Below are positions 23,567-38,600 of a DNA stretch of 64,000 bases, in pieces (position 1 is the first letter of the stretch; each line of letters begins with the position of its first letter). A program made the position numbers and the translations under genes. The stretch is from Citrus sinensis (lineage: Eukaryota; Streptophyta; Magnoliopsida; Sapindales; Rutaceae). The DNA is taken from positions 44,605,001 to 44,669,000 of the forward strand of contig NC_068558.1 in NCBI RefSeq assembly GCF_022201045.2, given 5' to 3'. The notes beneath the pieces are model-generated. The model did no database searches, was not told where the DNA came from, and saw nothing but the letters and a program-made list of their open reading frames with translations.

Positions 23567-26500
23567 TGTACCAGTTCATGCTGCAACATGTGATGCCCTG
23601 GAAGTTGCAGAAAGCATTCTTGTGTCTTTTTGAATGGTTCATCATCTGTAAGATAGAATTCAGTTTCAAATAGCTCGTAGGTACACATCTTCTCCAATGT
23701 TTAGTACTTATTTCCATATAATGTTCTTGTTGGCCTTAACATTTTGATGGCAATATTGTTGGTGATGTTTATCATTCATATGACCGTTCACTGTGAGCAG
23801 TGGATAGGCAATGAAGTTATTTGATTGATATTTTATTTTTAAATTATGAACCAAAAAGAGAATAAATAAAGTGAGGTAAGAGAGTCAATATAGGGATTGC
23901 GTGATACAACTGTGAAAATTGCAGAGAGAAATATGGCTTTGGTAGACAACTTTAAAATATTTCAGTTGCATGTCTATAGATGGAAGTAATTCTTTGAGAA
24001 AAGATGGGATGTCTTCTTTTAGTAGGTAGATCAACTGCATTAAAAGAATTGGATCTCTTCTTTTAGCAGGAGTGACTCTGGTTTGCTGAAATAAGTAGTT
24101 GGATTATCTGAGCTGTAGGCTGGTTCACTGTGAATGATGATTGGATAATTTAAGTGTTGTTTTTCTGTGAGACCAATTTATTTCTTGTGTTGAAGTGTAA
24201 GCAAACTCATATTTCGGAGTATTTTCTGTTGACGTGTGCCATTCCAATGAATACGATATCTATCTTTGTTGGAAATGCATGTTGTATGAGCATATTCACA
24301 TAATTTTCCTGGAGTCTGGTGTTCAGATTATTTTTTTCTCTACCTCATTGAATTTCAGTGCCCTTTTTTATGATATAAAAATCTTTCAACTTGAATGCCA
24401 GCAATTTCGCATCAACAAATTATTAATTACAGATTCAGCTGGATCAGACTTATAATAATTAAAATGATGAGACATAAATCTATTGGGGATAGGAAAACTT
24501 ACTGCATTTTATTCAGAACATCTACAACATCTATCGTGACTTTGGAATTCCAGGAAATAAATCATAAATTTGGATATTGAAACTTTTAGCCTGGTGCTCT
24601 TATTTGGCTGTACCATATGAATGCTCATTCTTGAAAACATATGCGGTCTGTTGCTCGCATGACTGCTTGATTAATTATTCATTTTATTGCAGGCAATCGA
24701 GGGCATTGTTTGATGGAGCATGACCACCAGTATGCTGAATGTGTATGGAAATTGAAATAAAATTCCCCGGGACAAGCAGGAAAAAAAAAAACAAAAAACA
24801 AAAACAAAAACAAAACAGCTTAAGTCCTGTACTTTTTCCTAAATTGACTTGACTTGATTCTGTAGAGTAGTTGAGGACAGAAAAGGGAGACAAATTGCCC
24901 TAGGTTGAGTTAGTAAAAATTAAGGTGAGGAGGGATGCTCAGGAGCATAAATCTTACTCAAAAAGGGATGAAGGTGACCCTCTAAGGTTACATCTTAGAA
25001 GTTCAAATGAATGGTATTGCTGGAGCTGTTTAAAAAAATACTAAGGTGTAAAGAATTATTATAGGTGGCTTGAATCTGATTCGTATGATTCAAATTCCAG
25101 AATTTTCTTCTTCCAATGTTTTGAGGCTTTTCAGCCTCACAAGCTAAAGTTTATAACATGTTTTCTTGATACATAAGGGTGTCTACTGTGAATGGGCCAG
25201 GGAAAAGCTTATCTCTTGTTCTCCTCAATGTATTCATTTCTTTTCTTGGACTTGCAGATTGGCTTTATCTTGTATCACTAATTTGAGCTATGATTCCCAT
25301 TTATTCTGTAGAGCTGATTTATTTTGTAATTTTGGATAGTCATAGCTTTTAATTTGCTAATTTGTTTCTTTTCCAATCTGTATTGTTTTATTGTGCCATT
25401 GTAACAACATTTTCAGCTATTTTTAACTTTTCATCCATTTCTGGTAAATTGGCATGCTCTGTTTTAAGCCCTTAAATCTTTCATCAGATTTCCGTAGCGA
25501 GCTCAGTTGGACTAGGCTGTTTGCCTTTTTCAGTTTAATATGATCTAAGCAGTAGCAGTGCCTATTTATAAAACATCCATCTAATTGATTGGTTGCAGAA
25601 GCAGCAGAACTAGGTGCCCTGTCTCAGTCCTGGATACCTTTTTCTTTTTCTTTTCTTTTCTTTTTCGGGGGTTGTTAATGTTAATAGTAAACGGTATATG
25701 TAACAAGCATTGATGATAAGTTGTTCATGGAACATTTCAACTGAAGTTTATCAGTTAATCCGCCACCGAAAGAAACGAATCAGGAAAAGTAGATCCCTGC
25801 TTTTGACGTCTGGTTTTCGAGAAGCTCTGGTAAGTTCATGGAATTTGTTTAGAGAAACTGTTAATCATACTATTGGTGTCTACTACTGTATTGAAGTTGG
25901 CATTTTTGGGTAAATTCCTAATTTGACACCCAAAAAAACAAAAAAATGGGAGATCTGTCGAATCGCGTCGGAGTCGTATTGAAGTAAATGATGCACTCAC
26001 TATACAGTGCACTGATATGTACTATTACCAATTTGCATCGACAAACATGTGTGATAACAAAATCTACAGCAGTCATGTCTCCCAAACAAATTTTGGTCCA
26101 CATTTTATAATATATAATTGATTCCTCTAATTTCTTATTTCCTGTTTGTGAATTGTACGTTTGGTACTCATGGGTATTTATCGTTTTTTTCATTTACTCT
26201 GCTTTATGTTTCTTCCTTCTGTTATGTGGTAAAGGTAAGCGGTGGGTTTTCAACTTTCAACTCTCTGGATTTCGTAAAGTAGAGCTTCATAACCCCCCAT
26301 ATGTATATGTGCGTGTGTATATATAAAATAATTTTCTAGTGAAATACGTTTTCACTTTGTTAAATTAAAGACACTACTAAAAGTGTTGAAACCCACCGAC
26401 TCCACAAATGAGATTCAGTTGAGTATTTTAGAGCTTTGTATATTTATTATATTTGTATGTGTGTGTGTATATAAAATTATTTTTTAATGAAATTGAAGAT

Positions 26501-28440
26501 GATAGTTAATAAAAGTTGAAACCTACTTACCACATTAAATGAGACTCAATTGAATATTTTAAAATTTTATATTCTTTTTGTTTATTAATATATTTATTAT
26601 ATTTACAGATAAAAAAAATATAATTTTTAATGTACAATTGAAATATGTATTTTTTATATTTTAATGACATTTCACTGTAGGAAAGCTACATATAGTTTGA
26701 CCATAACAGTGATAAACCACTTTCATTTTGTTGTTGTAGAAAAAAAATGAAAAGACACTCACACAGAGAGAACAAAACAAAGCAAAAGAAAGAAGCATTT
26801 GTCTGTCATTACGGGTGAGCTTGAATCTTCGCATCAGCATCCTTCAGGAGACATAAAAATCCAGTGAGGTGTATATTTGATTTGATGATGATAAAAAAAA
26901 AAACCCCCTAATTTGTGTACTAAGAATATTCTCTCTTTGATATGTTCTCTCTTTAAGCAAAACTTTGCTCAAGACTTGACGTTCATACACTTAAACCTGT
27001 CAGCCATTTTTGTACTTTGTTGTGTTTTTTTCCTCACCACTGCAATTTCGTTAAAAACTCTTTTTGTGTCAACATCCCTACCGGCCTCCCCTCCCCGAAT
27101 CTTGTCCCGTGTTACGTTTTTGCGACACTCTCTGCGCAGCGCCCTTTCTCGTATTTTTCTAATTTGATCTTAGTGACGTGTCGAATCAACCTGCGATGAT
27201 CAAGTTTTCCCGATTAAAAATTTTACCCAAATTAACCGACATTTCTGCATTTTACCAAAGAGGCCGATTAAATTTAAAAAAGTGGTGGTGTGAACCGCAA
27301 GCAAAACAGCTGATGACTCAAGACTAACGCCTACGTACGTGTGTAGTGTAGACAAGTACAAAACCAAACAAATTAAGCAAGGAATTTGTCCGCAATAGTG
27401 ATTTAACTAAAGCCATTTGTCGACAATGACTCCGACTTTGTCGCATTGAGAAGAATACTTTCAAAGCCTAAACAGCTATTTTACGAAGACGGTTGGGAAT
27501 CAGAACAAGAAAGGTCGCAAGCAATAGTATAACAAAAATCATTAAAATCTTTAATTATGTAAAATTTTTAACAAGTAAAATGAATGAATGAATAAAGAAA
27601 GGAGAGATTATCTCGGTGATTGACAGGTGCAAAACTAAACAAAGCATAATATTCTAAGCTAAAGGCCAAAAGCTTACAAAGTCAATTAAAGACAAGGTTC
27701 CACGTCCCTGTCCAAGGCTTAGCTGTTCCATTAAAAGCCCTGCAAAAGCAAAATGCCCAACAGTTGAGATTAATTATTAAATATTGATGTGAAAATTGGT
27801 TTCTTGTAGATTTTCAAAGTGGTCCCTTTAGAGACTGGGACACTGCGAGTAGTTCCAAAATTTCCAACCACCAATTTAGATCAACGTTTCCCTCTTTTAA
27901 AACAACAATGGCCAAAATTCCTCTATTTTGCTGTTATCCCAAACTCCAAACAATCCTATCTCCAATTTGGCAATCATGACACGACTGTGAAATTAATTTA
28001 AATTGATGTTGAAACACATGATTTAGACTTGCGTCCAATCATAAAAATTTTCTACGAAATAAACTCATGATTCTGGTGGATGGGATTTTGGTTTTGGCTT
28101 CTGGGACACAATGGAATGGTCCGCCAAGCCACACGCCTCATGCCACACTGCCACTTGAACTCCTTTTGCAAAATTTGGACATTTGGTAATTGGTCTTGCC
28201 TTTAGGCTCCAATTGGAGGTCTACTAAATCCTCAATGGGGTGCGTTGAGAACGGCTGATCAAAGTGGGATTTCACCTATCAACTGAACAAAGCCCTGTAA
28301 AAAAGTTGAGAAGCACTTCATTTTCAAGTACTGGAAATAAAAAGCACATATCATATCAATGACAGGGTGGACTTTTGTGCATAACAACTTTGTTTCCATG
28401 CTCGGTACTTGCAAGTGGCATTCATAGATCCCCATCCTTT
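23567..28440. other. Long intergenic region, no gene recognised
   Basis: The first few hundred bases are likely PPR 3' UTR. Beyond that I found only short unrelated reading frames, an A-rich (CAAAAA)n tract at 24781-24815, a (TC)-rich tract at 25636-25666 and TG/TA microsatellites at 26300-26475. An area at 27040-27180 is somewhat GC-richer but shows no recognisable protein. No RNA gene seen. Confidence 0.4.
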
Positions 28441-29199
28441 GCACTTGTAAGCAGGCTTGAACAGTTAAAGGAAAAGAAATGCCTAAGCATATTGCAAAAT
28501 CGTGCTTTCACCAAAGGAGGCGACCAATAAACAACTTTACAGATTCAATGCTGAATCAAAGGCACCAGTCTCTGGAATTTCTATCTTCAAAACTTGCCAG
28601 GCTAAGGACCAGAGAAACAATGAAGTCATGCGAGATTGGCTCTGATAGAGATGAAAGGCAAGAGATAGTTTGGACTAAAAACAAAATCTTTATATAATTT
28701 CAGAACACATGTATAACATACAAGTCCATACAAGATGGACACATATTCCAGTTCATGGTTTTTCAAATTAGTGCTTACAAATTACCCGTGCTCACTAAAA
28801 CCAATTGATATTAACTACCAAATACTACCCTCAGCATTTTCTCTTTCCCCATTACTCGTGACCAGAAGTTACACCAGCGATAAGCTGTGAATTTGGTGGT
28901 TCAGCCAAACCAAAGTAACAAATCTCTGATCCTTTGAACAACTAAAAGTCTCCGATAGATTACCTCTGCACACGTAAATGGCATAGGCCATCAGATCTCC
29001 ATTCTGCAGATGAACAGCCAGTACCCAAAGAAGCAGAGCTTGTATTACCACCACCATAAATGGTAACACAGTAAAGAAGTAATACTACACAAACTTATAA
29101 CTACACACCATCACTTCGAAAGAGTTGAAAAAAAAAAAAACAACTGAAATGTCAAACTTCTGTTATGTAAGGTTGCCTGTAGTTAAGGTTAAGTAGATA
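28441..29199. other. Region downstream of GID1, probably including its 3' UTR
   Basis: This stretch lies 3' of the minus-strand GID1 stop codon. The GID1 3' UTR should occupy part of it. A 14-A run is at about 29129-29140. No other coding signal is convincing. Confidence 0.4.
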
Positions 29200-30868
29200 T
29201 TAACAGCTAGGATTCACGAAGTTCTTTATCTCCTCCATGAGGCAGTAGAAGTGGTCATTATTCGGCAAGAAGTAGAACCCAATCGTGGCTTCCTTCAGGA
29301 AAAGGAGTTTCACATCTTGACCAGCTTTCCTCAGCCCTTCAACATAAGCCAATTGCCAGTCTTGAATAAGATCCAAACCAGCTACACAAATGAGGCTTTT
29401 AGGGAATTTGAGACCTTCAAGACTTTTGCCCCTCGGACCAAATGGATTACATGCTGGATGATCTCTATCTTCTCCTTCGGGGAGAAATGCTCTCCAATAC
29501 CAGTTGCGGTCCTGTATAGTTACAAAGTATTTCCCATCCAATCTTGTCTCTGATTCAGTTCTCTTTTCTCCACCAAACATTGGATGAAGGAGAATATTAC
29601 CCAATATTTCAACCTCTGCTTCAGCTGCCCTCACCGCAACATGGTGTGCTATATTACCACCAGAACTATCACCGGCCAAATAAACATAGACTTTAGAATC
29701 CTTTCCACTCTGAAGCCAAGTTCTTGATTTAACCCACTTAAGAGCAGCCCACCCATCATCGTAAGCACATGGATACCTATACTCAGGTGATCGGCGATAA
29801 TTTACAGAGACCACAACGGCCTTGCAAATGTTAACAAGGCGGCGGCAGAAGGTATCATAGATAGCACTGTTCGCAGAAGAATGAGTGAAACTTCCACCAT
29901 GGAAAAAGATTATAACGGGGACAACCTCAGTGGTACTCAAAGGCTTTTCAAGCTCTACAATGCCCCACTGAACCTCATTTTGCGGGGCAGCCTGGAAAAC
30001 CCTGTTGAGAAGACCCGTGGCTCGGTCAACATGATCAAAGGAGAAAACCCCATCAACAGGAATAGTATTGGGTGGGACTTTCCGGTCAAGGTACTCAGCC
30101 AAGTCCCGGTTAAAAGTTCCATCAGGCCGACGCAGGAGATTGTAAGCTAGCTTGAAATTGGAAATGAGGACCCATGTATTTAAAGGAACAACCCTCTACA
30201 AAAACAGAAAGAAGAAAGAAAAGGGGAGGGGAGGAAAAAAAGAATGATCAAATTAGAAAGCTCGTCCATCAACCATTACCATTTACAAAGCTTTATCATA
30301 AAAACAGATATAAAGAAAAACTATTGATCAATCATATCTAAAAATTTAAAGAAAATAAGAAAACATATCTCTCAATCAAGAAGAAAACCCGACAGAACAG
30401 CAAGAAATTGTTAGATAAAGAATGCACAAACAACAAAGAAAAGAATGAACAAACTCGGCGGGCTTGATGTTCAAATCAGAGTGTAAAACGAAACTTTAGC
30501 CGCAAAATTAAATAGGGCATGCTCAAAGATCAACTTCTAAAACCAGAAACTGAAGCCCACGTATGAAAATTTTTAAAATATATATATATAAAAATTAAAA
30601 GAGATTTTATTGAAGAAACTCAAAAAGTAATGAGCCAGATTAGTAGAAGAAACAAAGCAAATCCATTTAAGTAATAACAAACGGATGCATTGTTTTGGCC
30701 CAAATCAAGTGAAACAAGCTTCCACAAACCAAAAACAAGATATACAAGTCAAAGATTGACGAAATCAAGCAAGGAAAGAAAAAAAGATTTGAGCAGAAAA
30801 TCAAAAGTATGAAAGAGAGTGTGTGATACCTTAGATTCATTGAGGTTGACTTCATTACCACCAGCCAT
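29200..30868 (-). CDS. GID1B: Gibberellin receptor GID1 (GID1B-like), two exons
   Basis: Exon 1 is 30868-30830 (13 codons, MAGGNEVNLNESK) and exon 2 is 30195-29200, joined by a GT-AG intron after codon 13, giving 344 residues. GID1 is the soluble nuclear and cytosolic gibberellin receptor of the hormone-sensitive-lipase/carboxylesterase fold. With GA bound, its N-terminal lid recruits DELLA repressors for SCF-SLY1/GID2 ubiquitination. Diagnostic features are the N-terminal lid (VVPLNTWVLISNFKLAYNLL), HGG at residues 112-114, GDSSGG at 188-193 with Ser190, and Asp at about 288. Isoleucine replaces the catalytic histidine in ATIGFY at about 317, the known loss that turns the esterase into a receptor. 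The intron after the short first exon is typical of GID1 genes. The MAGGNEVN start resembles Arabidopsis GID1B more than GID1A, though the long GID1B C-terminal tail is absent. Confidence 0.95.
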
Positions 30869-33430
30869 GGCCGAAACTAACCCAAGAAGAGGGAACAAAG
30901 CCTTAAAAATAACCCAGAACTCAAATGTGTGATCTTCAAAGAAGCAGCAACCTCATAATAATTAATTCGAGGTAAAACTTGTGGAATTGTAAAATCTTTA
31001 CAATATAATCAAGCAAGATGAACACAGCCTACTTTCTTTCACTCACTGTGTTAGCAGTGTCTCATTTTTTTTTTTTTTTTATTTATAACTTGAAAACATA
31101 TACTTGAGATTGATTCCTCGTTTAAAAGAGCGTGTTTCTGTTTCTGTTTCTGTTTCTGAACAAAAGAAAAGACACTTGTGAAAGAACGAAAAGCAGAAAG
31201 GGAGATAAATAAATAGATAGGAGATTTATTATCCCTATATCTATTATCAATGTTTTTTATCTTACATTTGCACGCATATGGAAGGTACAGGATGTTCAAA
31301 TAATAAATTAATTAAAATTAAAAACTTTTTTTTAAAAAAAAAAAAAAAAAAAAGAAAGAGAGAGGGAGAGTCAAAGGGGAAACTGAAAAAAAAATGAAGG
31401 GTGGGGGAGCGACGGAGGAGAACGAAGACGAAAGAGACGACAAACCGGGGCGGCCGAATTAAACTGTTTACGGTGGGACCCACCCCCGTTTTAGTTTTCT
31501 ATTACATTTTTTTTAAAAAAAATATAAATATTAAATAATGTCTTTTGTTTATTAATTTTTGTATTCTCCACTTGGCTTTGCTTTGCTTTGCCCCTTTTGT
31601 TCATTTTTGTTGTGGCGTATGCGCGACTGACTGTGATGTGAATTCAATGGATCGAGTTTTCAAAGGCTTTGTTGAGGTGGCCTCTGCCAGTTCTGTCCTT
31701 TGGACCCTCCTTTGACTGCATTTGCAAGCTTAATCCCTAAAGCATTTACCTTTCTTTCGTCAAAGTGTTATATCCGGAATTACAAACATAAATATAGTTG
31801 GACCTGCACTGCCCCTACAGTCGAATCTAGTGGGAATAGATTGAGAGTCGCCATTCTACTAATAGTAATGAAAGCTTCTCACAAATTTCATTATTCTAAA
31901 TAATAATGTTATATGTAAATGTTTTATTCATTAAATAATTGATAATTTTTTTATAAATTTTAAAATAATTAATTTAAATTATTATCTTACCATCCCATTA
32001 CTAAATGCCTCATCGTTTAGGTGATCTTACGCTACTATTCTGTTAATTACATTGACAATTTTAATCTAAATATTTACTTCAAATACTACTTGCTAATGGC
32101 TCCCATGACATATATCTAATGACCCTAAAATATGCAATGTGCGTCTTAGTTAGAGTAATAATTGGGTGAGAATTTGTGTCTGAAGTTCTTCCATTCCCAT
32201 CAAAACATTATTTTAAAAAAAAAAAAGAAATGTTTATTTAATACTTAATATAAATATAAGAATTTATAATTTATATATGTTAGACCCTGTTAACCTTTTT
32301 TTTTTTAAATTTTGGTTATATCTTAATACTATATCTAAAACCTAATTATACAAACTCACCTACAGAAATTAGGCTCTATGAGTATTATGATGTCGTGTGT
32401 TTTAAGCTATATATACCCAAATAAAATATGTAAAATAAAAGCTCTAGCTTTGAAAAAATAAAAAATAAACAATATTTATTTTTGACCCAAAAAAGGAATC
32501 TTATTTAATTAAATATAATTTTGACAAAAAATATTTAAAAAAAAGTTATAACATTTTTCATCAAATAGCGCTAAAATTATATCACTTTAGCTTATGAACC
32601 ACAATTATAAGCGTTTACTAAACTCATTAAAGCTACGACTTTAAAGACAAAACAACCCAGCAGTAATACCAAGGAGAGCCTTTGTGTAGCATGATCCAAT
32701 TGGAAGAATAGAAATAGATAAATAAATTTCTAGTGGGTATATCATGCTATTTTACACCCACCTGAAAAATATTGTGACGTGTAATTATGTATACAATTAT
32801 TTTTAAATTGATCAATTATGGTAGCGAAAGAAATTAGTTTAAAAGGTGATGTGTAAGTCTTTTGGACGGTTCTATTAAAACAGTTACATATTATTTTTTC
32901 TTATAAAAAAAATCTTATTACTACATTGTATATTATCATTTATTGGAGTGACCTTTTTTATTTATTATAAATATTAGATCATATTTCATCATTTATATTA
33001 GTTTGAACGTTTACTACTCTTGAACTAAAACATGTTCAATGTTTGGTTACATAATTTGTGTAGAGTGGATAGTTCAAAATTATGCCTCCAAAAAACAAAA
33101 AGGACAGTCTCAAAATTTATACATGAATTTTTTATATATAGAGAAGAGATTCTTTATGTTATGTGAAATGAAACAAAAAATTAAGGTTATGAAAGAGTAT
33201 TAGAGAAATTCACAAAAATAATAAGTCAAATTAATAAAGTATAATTCTTAACAAATTTCTAGAAAAGATGGTTGACTGAAAATTAATAAAATAATTTATG
33301 TTAATTACATTTAAAAAATAATAATTAGTTTTAAATAATTGCAAACAGTGCTGGGTGTAGCCAAGCCAAAAGCAGGCTCTGGCAGTAGCTGTACTCATTA
33401 GAAATTTGTCTTGAGAAAAAAACAAATAAA
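30869..33430. other. GID1 5' region and AT-rich intergenic DNA
   Basis: The GID1 promoter should lie just above 30868. A (TTTCTG)n-like microrepeat is at 31137-31157, a purine-rich A/GA tract at 31335-31370 and a GC-rich patch at about 31440-31490. The rest is AT-rich with no gene. Confidence 0.4.
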
Positions 33431-34060
33431 AAGAAGCAGACAGAGTTTCCTGCGTGCGGCCGACGCCAAGGCACGTGGCGACAAAGGGTTCCGTCTCGAC
33501 TCTTTTGCCAAACCCCACCCCTATCCCCACATCAATTTCCCAAACTACCCTCGTTTCTCAGGAAATCACCAAACTGCCACTGATGAGGACGCGTCTTTTG
33601 TCTGCTAGCGGAAAGCGCGTGACGGCATGTTTTTTGTCGGAGCCTAGAGACGAAGAGGGAAGGAAAAAAAATATATATCATTATTTTTTTTTTCCTCTCT
33701 CGGTGGACCCCACGTAAGGTGGGGCTTTGGTTTTTGTCGCATTCTGTGGAGGGTGTATATCTAAATCGACCCCTTTGAATACGGGCACGTGTCGATCTCG
33801 GAGAAACTCACGTTTTGTAGTTGGGACCCATTAATTCCCGTAAAAGTCCTATTCTTAAAACAAGTCGATACGATGATCGATACACCGCCTGTGGGTCCCG
33901 GCGAAGACCCCCTACGCTGGGCAGTACAGCACTCGAAAATCGCCACGTGTTATATTTTAAAAAGCTTTGGGGGAGCGAATCGATAGATTTTTTTTCTTTT
34001 CGTGGGAAAAGCATGTGGGGGGCCTCCCTGGTGGATTTGCCCGCCGTTGATCAATTTGTT
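33431..34060. promoter_or_regulatory. GC-richer island with three ACGTG boxes, possible promoter
   Basis: This 600-bp island stands out in AT-rich surroundings. It carries CACGTGGC at 33472-33479, CACGTGTC at 33786-33793 and CACGTG at 33944-33949, all bZIP/bHLH G-box or ABRE-type sites. A CCCCAC/GTGGGG hairpin is at about 33709-33724. Short frames overlap the island but none encodes a recognisable protein. It may be a promoter or 5' end of a non-coding or missed gene. That is inference from composition and motifs. Confidence 0.3.
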
Positions 34061-35630
34061 TGATGATAAAGATTCAAGCAATCATGCCTGTGAGAAAAAT
34101 GAAAGTAAGACGAAACAAAGGAAGAAAATGCGCTAAGGTAGTTGATTAGGCACATTGCTCGTGCGTACTTGAAAGTAATCAGAACCGTTGATCTTTCCCC
34201 CATGGGAAAGGGTCAGACACATGGAAAATTCCAAAGGTTCTTTAAGAAATACATCTTTTGACAAAGTCGCCAACCCCCGCAACTTGCAAATTGCCATGCT
34301 GCCCACGGATTCCGGCTCCAATTTTTGGGATATTGTACAATTCAAGAAAGTGTAAAATCGAAACTCTATTGTGATTGTAGTCTCATGTTTTGCGAGACGT
34401 TTTCTTTCTTTTTGGATTTGATTGTGCTTCGGACAAGAGTTCCAAACAATAATTGTCACTCTTCTGTAATTCATGTGTTAAACGTTGATTAACTGCCAAG
34501 AACATCTGACAGGCTTAAAAGCGACAAAAACAACAAAATTTCGGAACTATTGCCTTGTTATAATTTAGGTATTTCTGCTTTTCACAGCAAATGTGGGAAA
34601 ATATATATATATAGATTCAATACTAAAATAAAGAATATTTAAGATTCTAGTTCGTCACAAAAAAAAAAAAAAAAAAAGAACGAAAATGTAGTAGAAAATA
34701 AAGCTTTTAGTCTTGGATTAGGCTCTCTCATTTCAATTTTAACACGCTTTAAGAAAGTCTAAAATTTCATTATTATTTGTGGAATTTTATCTTATAGCGA
34801 CCACTATTTTATCAATCAATCAATGTTTGACGGGTTATCATCTTATTTTTAATTTGTGATTAGGATGATATCTCCACATTCAACATATTATTGAGCTCTT
34901 ATGAGATCAAAAGTTTAGGCCTCTCTATACATATTGTGATAGTAAAAGTTTTAATAATTTGGGAAATATACTTATTTTTTTATTAGAGCATTTCCACATT
35001 CTTAAAGTCAAAAGTTGAAGTCTCCTCATATGTACTGTGAAAATAAAATTTTGCTTCTAAAATGAAAATATGTCCCTATATTGTTAAAACATATCTTTAT
35101 TTTTGGAATTTAAATAAACTACGTAGAAGTAAATTCAAAAATAATAATAATAATAATTTTTTGGTCAGAACTACCAAATTTATTCATACTATCAAATAAT
35201 AAATACGTACATGAGATAACATAATTATATTTTGATCGATTAAGGGAGCATCATTCACTTTGTAACTTAAATAAAACTTCCACCTCTCACACCCAATACT
35301 TATTATTGTATGTATATCTCCAAGATTTTATTTTTATTTTTTATTTTTTGGGCTTTCTTTCACATTTAACCTCATTGGTGCCCCAAGCTTCATGCATAAA
35401 AATAAATAAACAAAACCTTTTAATAAATTGAAGAGAGGGGGGAAAACAGAATTTTTTTTTATAAAAAGAAGGTAAAAAAAGAAGAATAAATAACAGCACG
35501 CTAGGTAGGCTGATAAAATTTTGGAAGCATATGTTGTCGTCATTAAGAAGGTGGCTAAGCATGTGCCACGCATCTCAAGTCTCACACCAAACAAACATAT
35601 TTGCCGTGTAGCTTTACACCACCACCTCCT

Positions 35631-35664
<34 letters not shown>

Positions 35665-38600
35665 GCTGCAACTCTTTTGTATTTTATTCTTTATTTGCAC
35701 AAACAAAATTGATTAGTTTTCCATTTAATTAATTAATCATCTTCTTCTGGGGGAGTAATTTAACGTGCGGCCCACATTCGTGTTTTGTCCGTTTGTGCGT
35801 TAGGTCAACAACCGGGAACAGTCCTTGGCTGTTTGTGCACGCCACAGAAAGGAGCGAGCCCTTCGATACTTGCGTTTTTTTATAGGATAGAACCCAATTT
35901 TCCGAACACTTTTTTTTTTTTTTTTAATTTATTAATTAGTTTTGGCTTCTTCCTTTCTTTCATTTTCATTTCGTGGCACTCGGTGATTGGTTGGCCTTTC
36001 TCCTTGTGTCAGTGTGTGTGGTTTTGGCATTTCTTTTGTACACGGCGTTTGTGTCAATCACATTAATAATGCTGTTCTGTTCACTTATCTTTTTTTCTGG
36101 AGCGTATCCATTTATTCATCCACGACGCCGACCAATTGTTAAGAGTCCATTGAGCTTCAGCGAGTAAGCAAACGGCTCCGTTTTCTGCTCATTTGCAAAT
36201 CCCAAATCCTCTTCTTGGTTTTGTAATACTAATTAATCATGGCTTATGAGAGTTGGTAAAGAAAAATTTTGAAGACAAGCCCCTGCCCCCTCGTGTATTA
36301 ATTTCATTCTTTGGCTCACGACACCATTTTTCTTAAACACTTAACATAAAAAGAAAAAACAACAAAAGCAAAATGTCTCCCCGAAAACACGGTGTTAAAA
36401 TTCAATGTACATAATGCACAAATCATTCATTTGAGAGAGTTAGTGCAGGCACTGTTAACGGTCCATTACACTCACACGTGTGTGTGTGTGTGTGTAAATA
36501 ATTATATAAAATTTTCTGTAAACGCAACTGCATATTCTGGATGTCCTTACGGTGGTCCACTAATGACAAAGATTTCTACAAATGACTTTTGAATGATTTC
36601 AAAAAGACCTTTCGCTCCAAATTAAAAATTTTACATATATAAGTAAAGATTTGGCATCCAACTTTTAACTCCACTACGTTGGGACTTTTTGTCTGTTGGG
36701 TATCGAGACAAAGCGATGTAATGTTGTAACATTGAACGTGAAGTCTTTTGGATAATTATGTTATCTCTTAATTAGAACAAATTAAATTCCACCAACCAAA
36801 ACTCCCCTCAACAGGTTCTTTGTATGGAACCAAAACAGACATCACAATTTCACATGGGTGATGGGGTGATTTGCATTTCTGTTCTTGTTCCCTCAATCTT
36901 GGTTTTTAAGTGTTTTAATAAGATCTAAAAAATGGGTTCAGATCAGACTTCTGGGCTGAAGCAAGGTCTTGTAATAAAAACCACTAATTAAAAAAAAAAA
37001 AAAAAAGAATTAGTTGGTTGGTCTTGATTGTTTTAGTTGTTTGTTGTTTAAAATTAACTTGGCTCAAGGGTTTTGAATTGGTCAATGAAGGGATCGATGC
37101 ATATGTTTGTCTGAGGTTGGGAACTAACTTTGTTTTGTCTGTTTACTTGTAGAAATGTGAGAAAAGATTAGGCCGAATTGATAAAGAACTTTTAATACAA
37201 TGGTCAATTTGGGTGTTATTATCAATCATGTCTCAAAATGGTTGGCGAGTAAGCAATGTTTGGCTTGTCCAACTGCTTTGTCGTGGCCTTGATATTTTAA
37301 CCTAATAATGCAATGAGGTGATGATCTCATTTGCTTTATCCACAAGTTATCCTGATTCCTGATTTAAAACAGGTGTTTCATTCACTGTTCTTTGAATTTT
37401 ACAAGTTTTTACTGTATGTACAGCAAAATTATTACCCTCACAATTTTAATTGGTGGTTTAATCGTTAAGCATGAATAATGATATGATCTAACATACAACT
37501 TTATGTTTAGAGTGGGGAAGTACCCATATTTAAAGGTTCAATAACATATGAAATCTCTTTTTTCCTTCAATAAAAATATATATCTCCCACGTATAATCTT
37601 AAGTGAGACAAACGCAACACACGCGTCTGTACGAGAGTAAAATTACGAAAGTAAAATTAAGTGAAATAAATCAATGGTGATAGTGATATTATTACGAGAG
37701 TAAAATTACGAAACATATGACATGATTTTATTAAATAATAGTATCTTTAAATCTCTGTCATGGTCAATAAAATTTTTTTGTCACTTTCTTTTATGTCAAT
37801 AGAAATTGTTTTTTTTTTTCTATTTTTTCCCTTTTTAAAAGAAAAATTTATTCAACTAGATCACAATAGTACAAACAACGCAATAGTAACCCGATATATA
37901 TCAACACAATATCAGGATCTGTCTAGAAATTCAATAAAACAACAAAATCTCATAAAATAGTGCACAAGAGATAAACATATATATATATATATCACATGAA
38001 AGGTATTTCTATCAAATATCCACATGAAGTCTCTTATACTCTCCACCATTGCGTTTAACTCTTCTAATTAATTGACGTGGTTATGAATCCCTTACCGAAA
38101 ATCAATCTTTTACAGTATAGTTTAAAATCTTTTGTTTCCCCTCTTTTTAGAAGCGATGGCCATAATTGGTCTTTCGTTGCATATTAAATTGTTAAATAAT
38201 ATTAGATTCAAGTAGTAAATTCATAATTCCAACTTCCAAGTCAATGCTAGAACATACCATTTCAAATTTTTTTTTTTTTTTTTTATATTTGCTTGGGATA
38301 ACTAGTAGTTACAATATTCTATGCAATAATAATGGTTCTAACATAATCCATGTAGACAATTATTTGATAAATTGAGCATGTGGTAGTTACAAAAGTATAG
38401 AATAATTTATTTAGTCTTAATACAAGGAAGGAACCCTACCAGCAGCATGAAAAGTGATGGATTCTTCTAGGGATTAGGGATATAAAGCACCTGTGAAAAT
38501 CCAATAACAAAGACACTTGCGCATCATCGTTGCATCATCACAATTCTAATATGGGCAGGGCATCAGGAGGGTCCCGTAATATTGTTTGTTCATTGAAAAG

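Noticed and set aside
33761-34063. Short overlapping frames in the G-box island
   Set aside because: Several frames overlap on both strands, none has family resemblance; likely due to higher GC.
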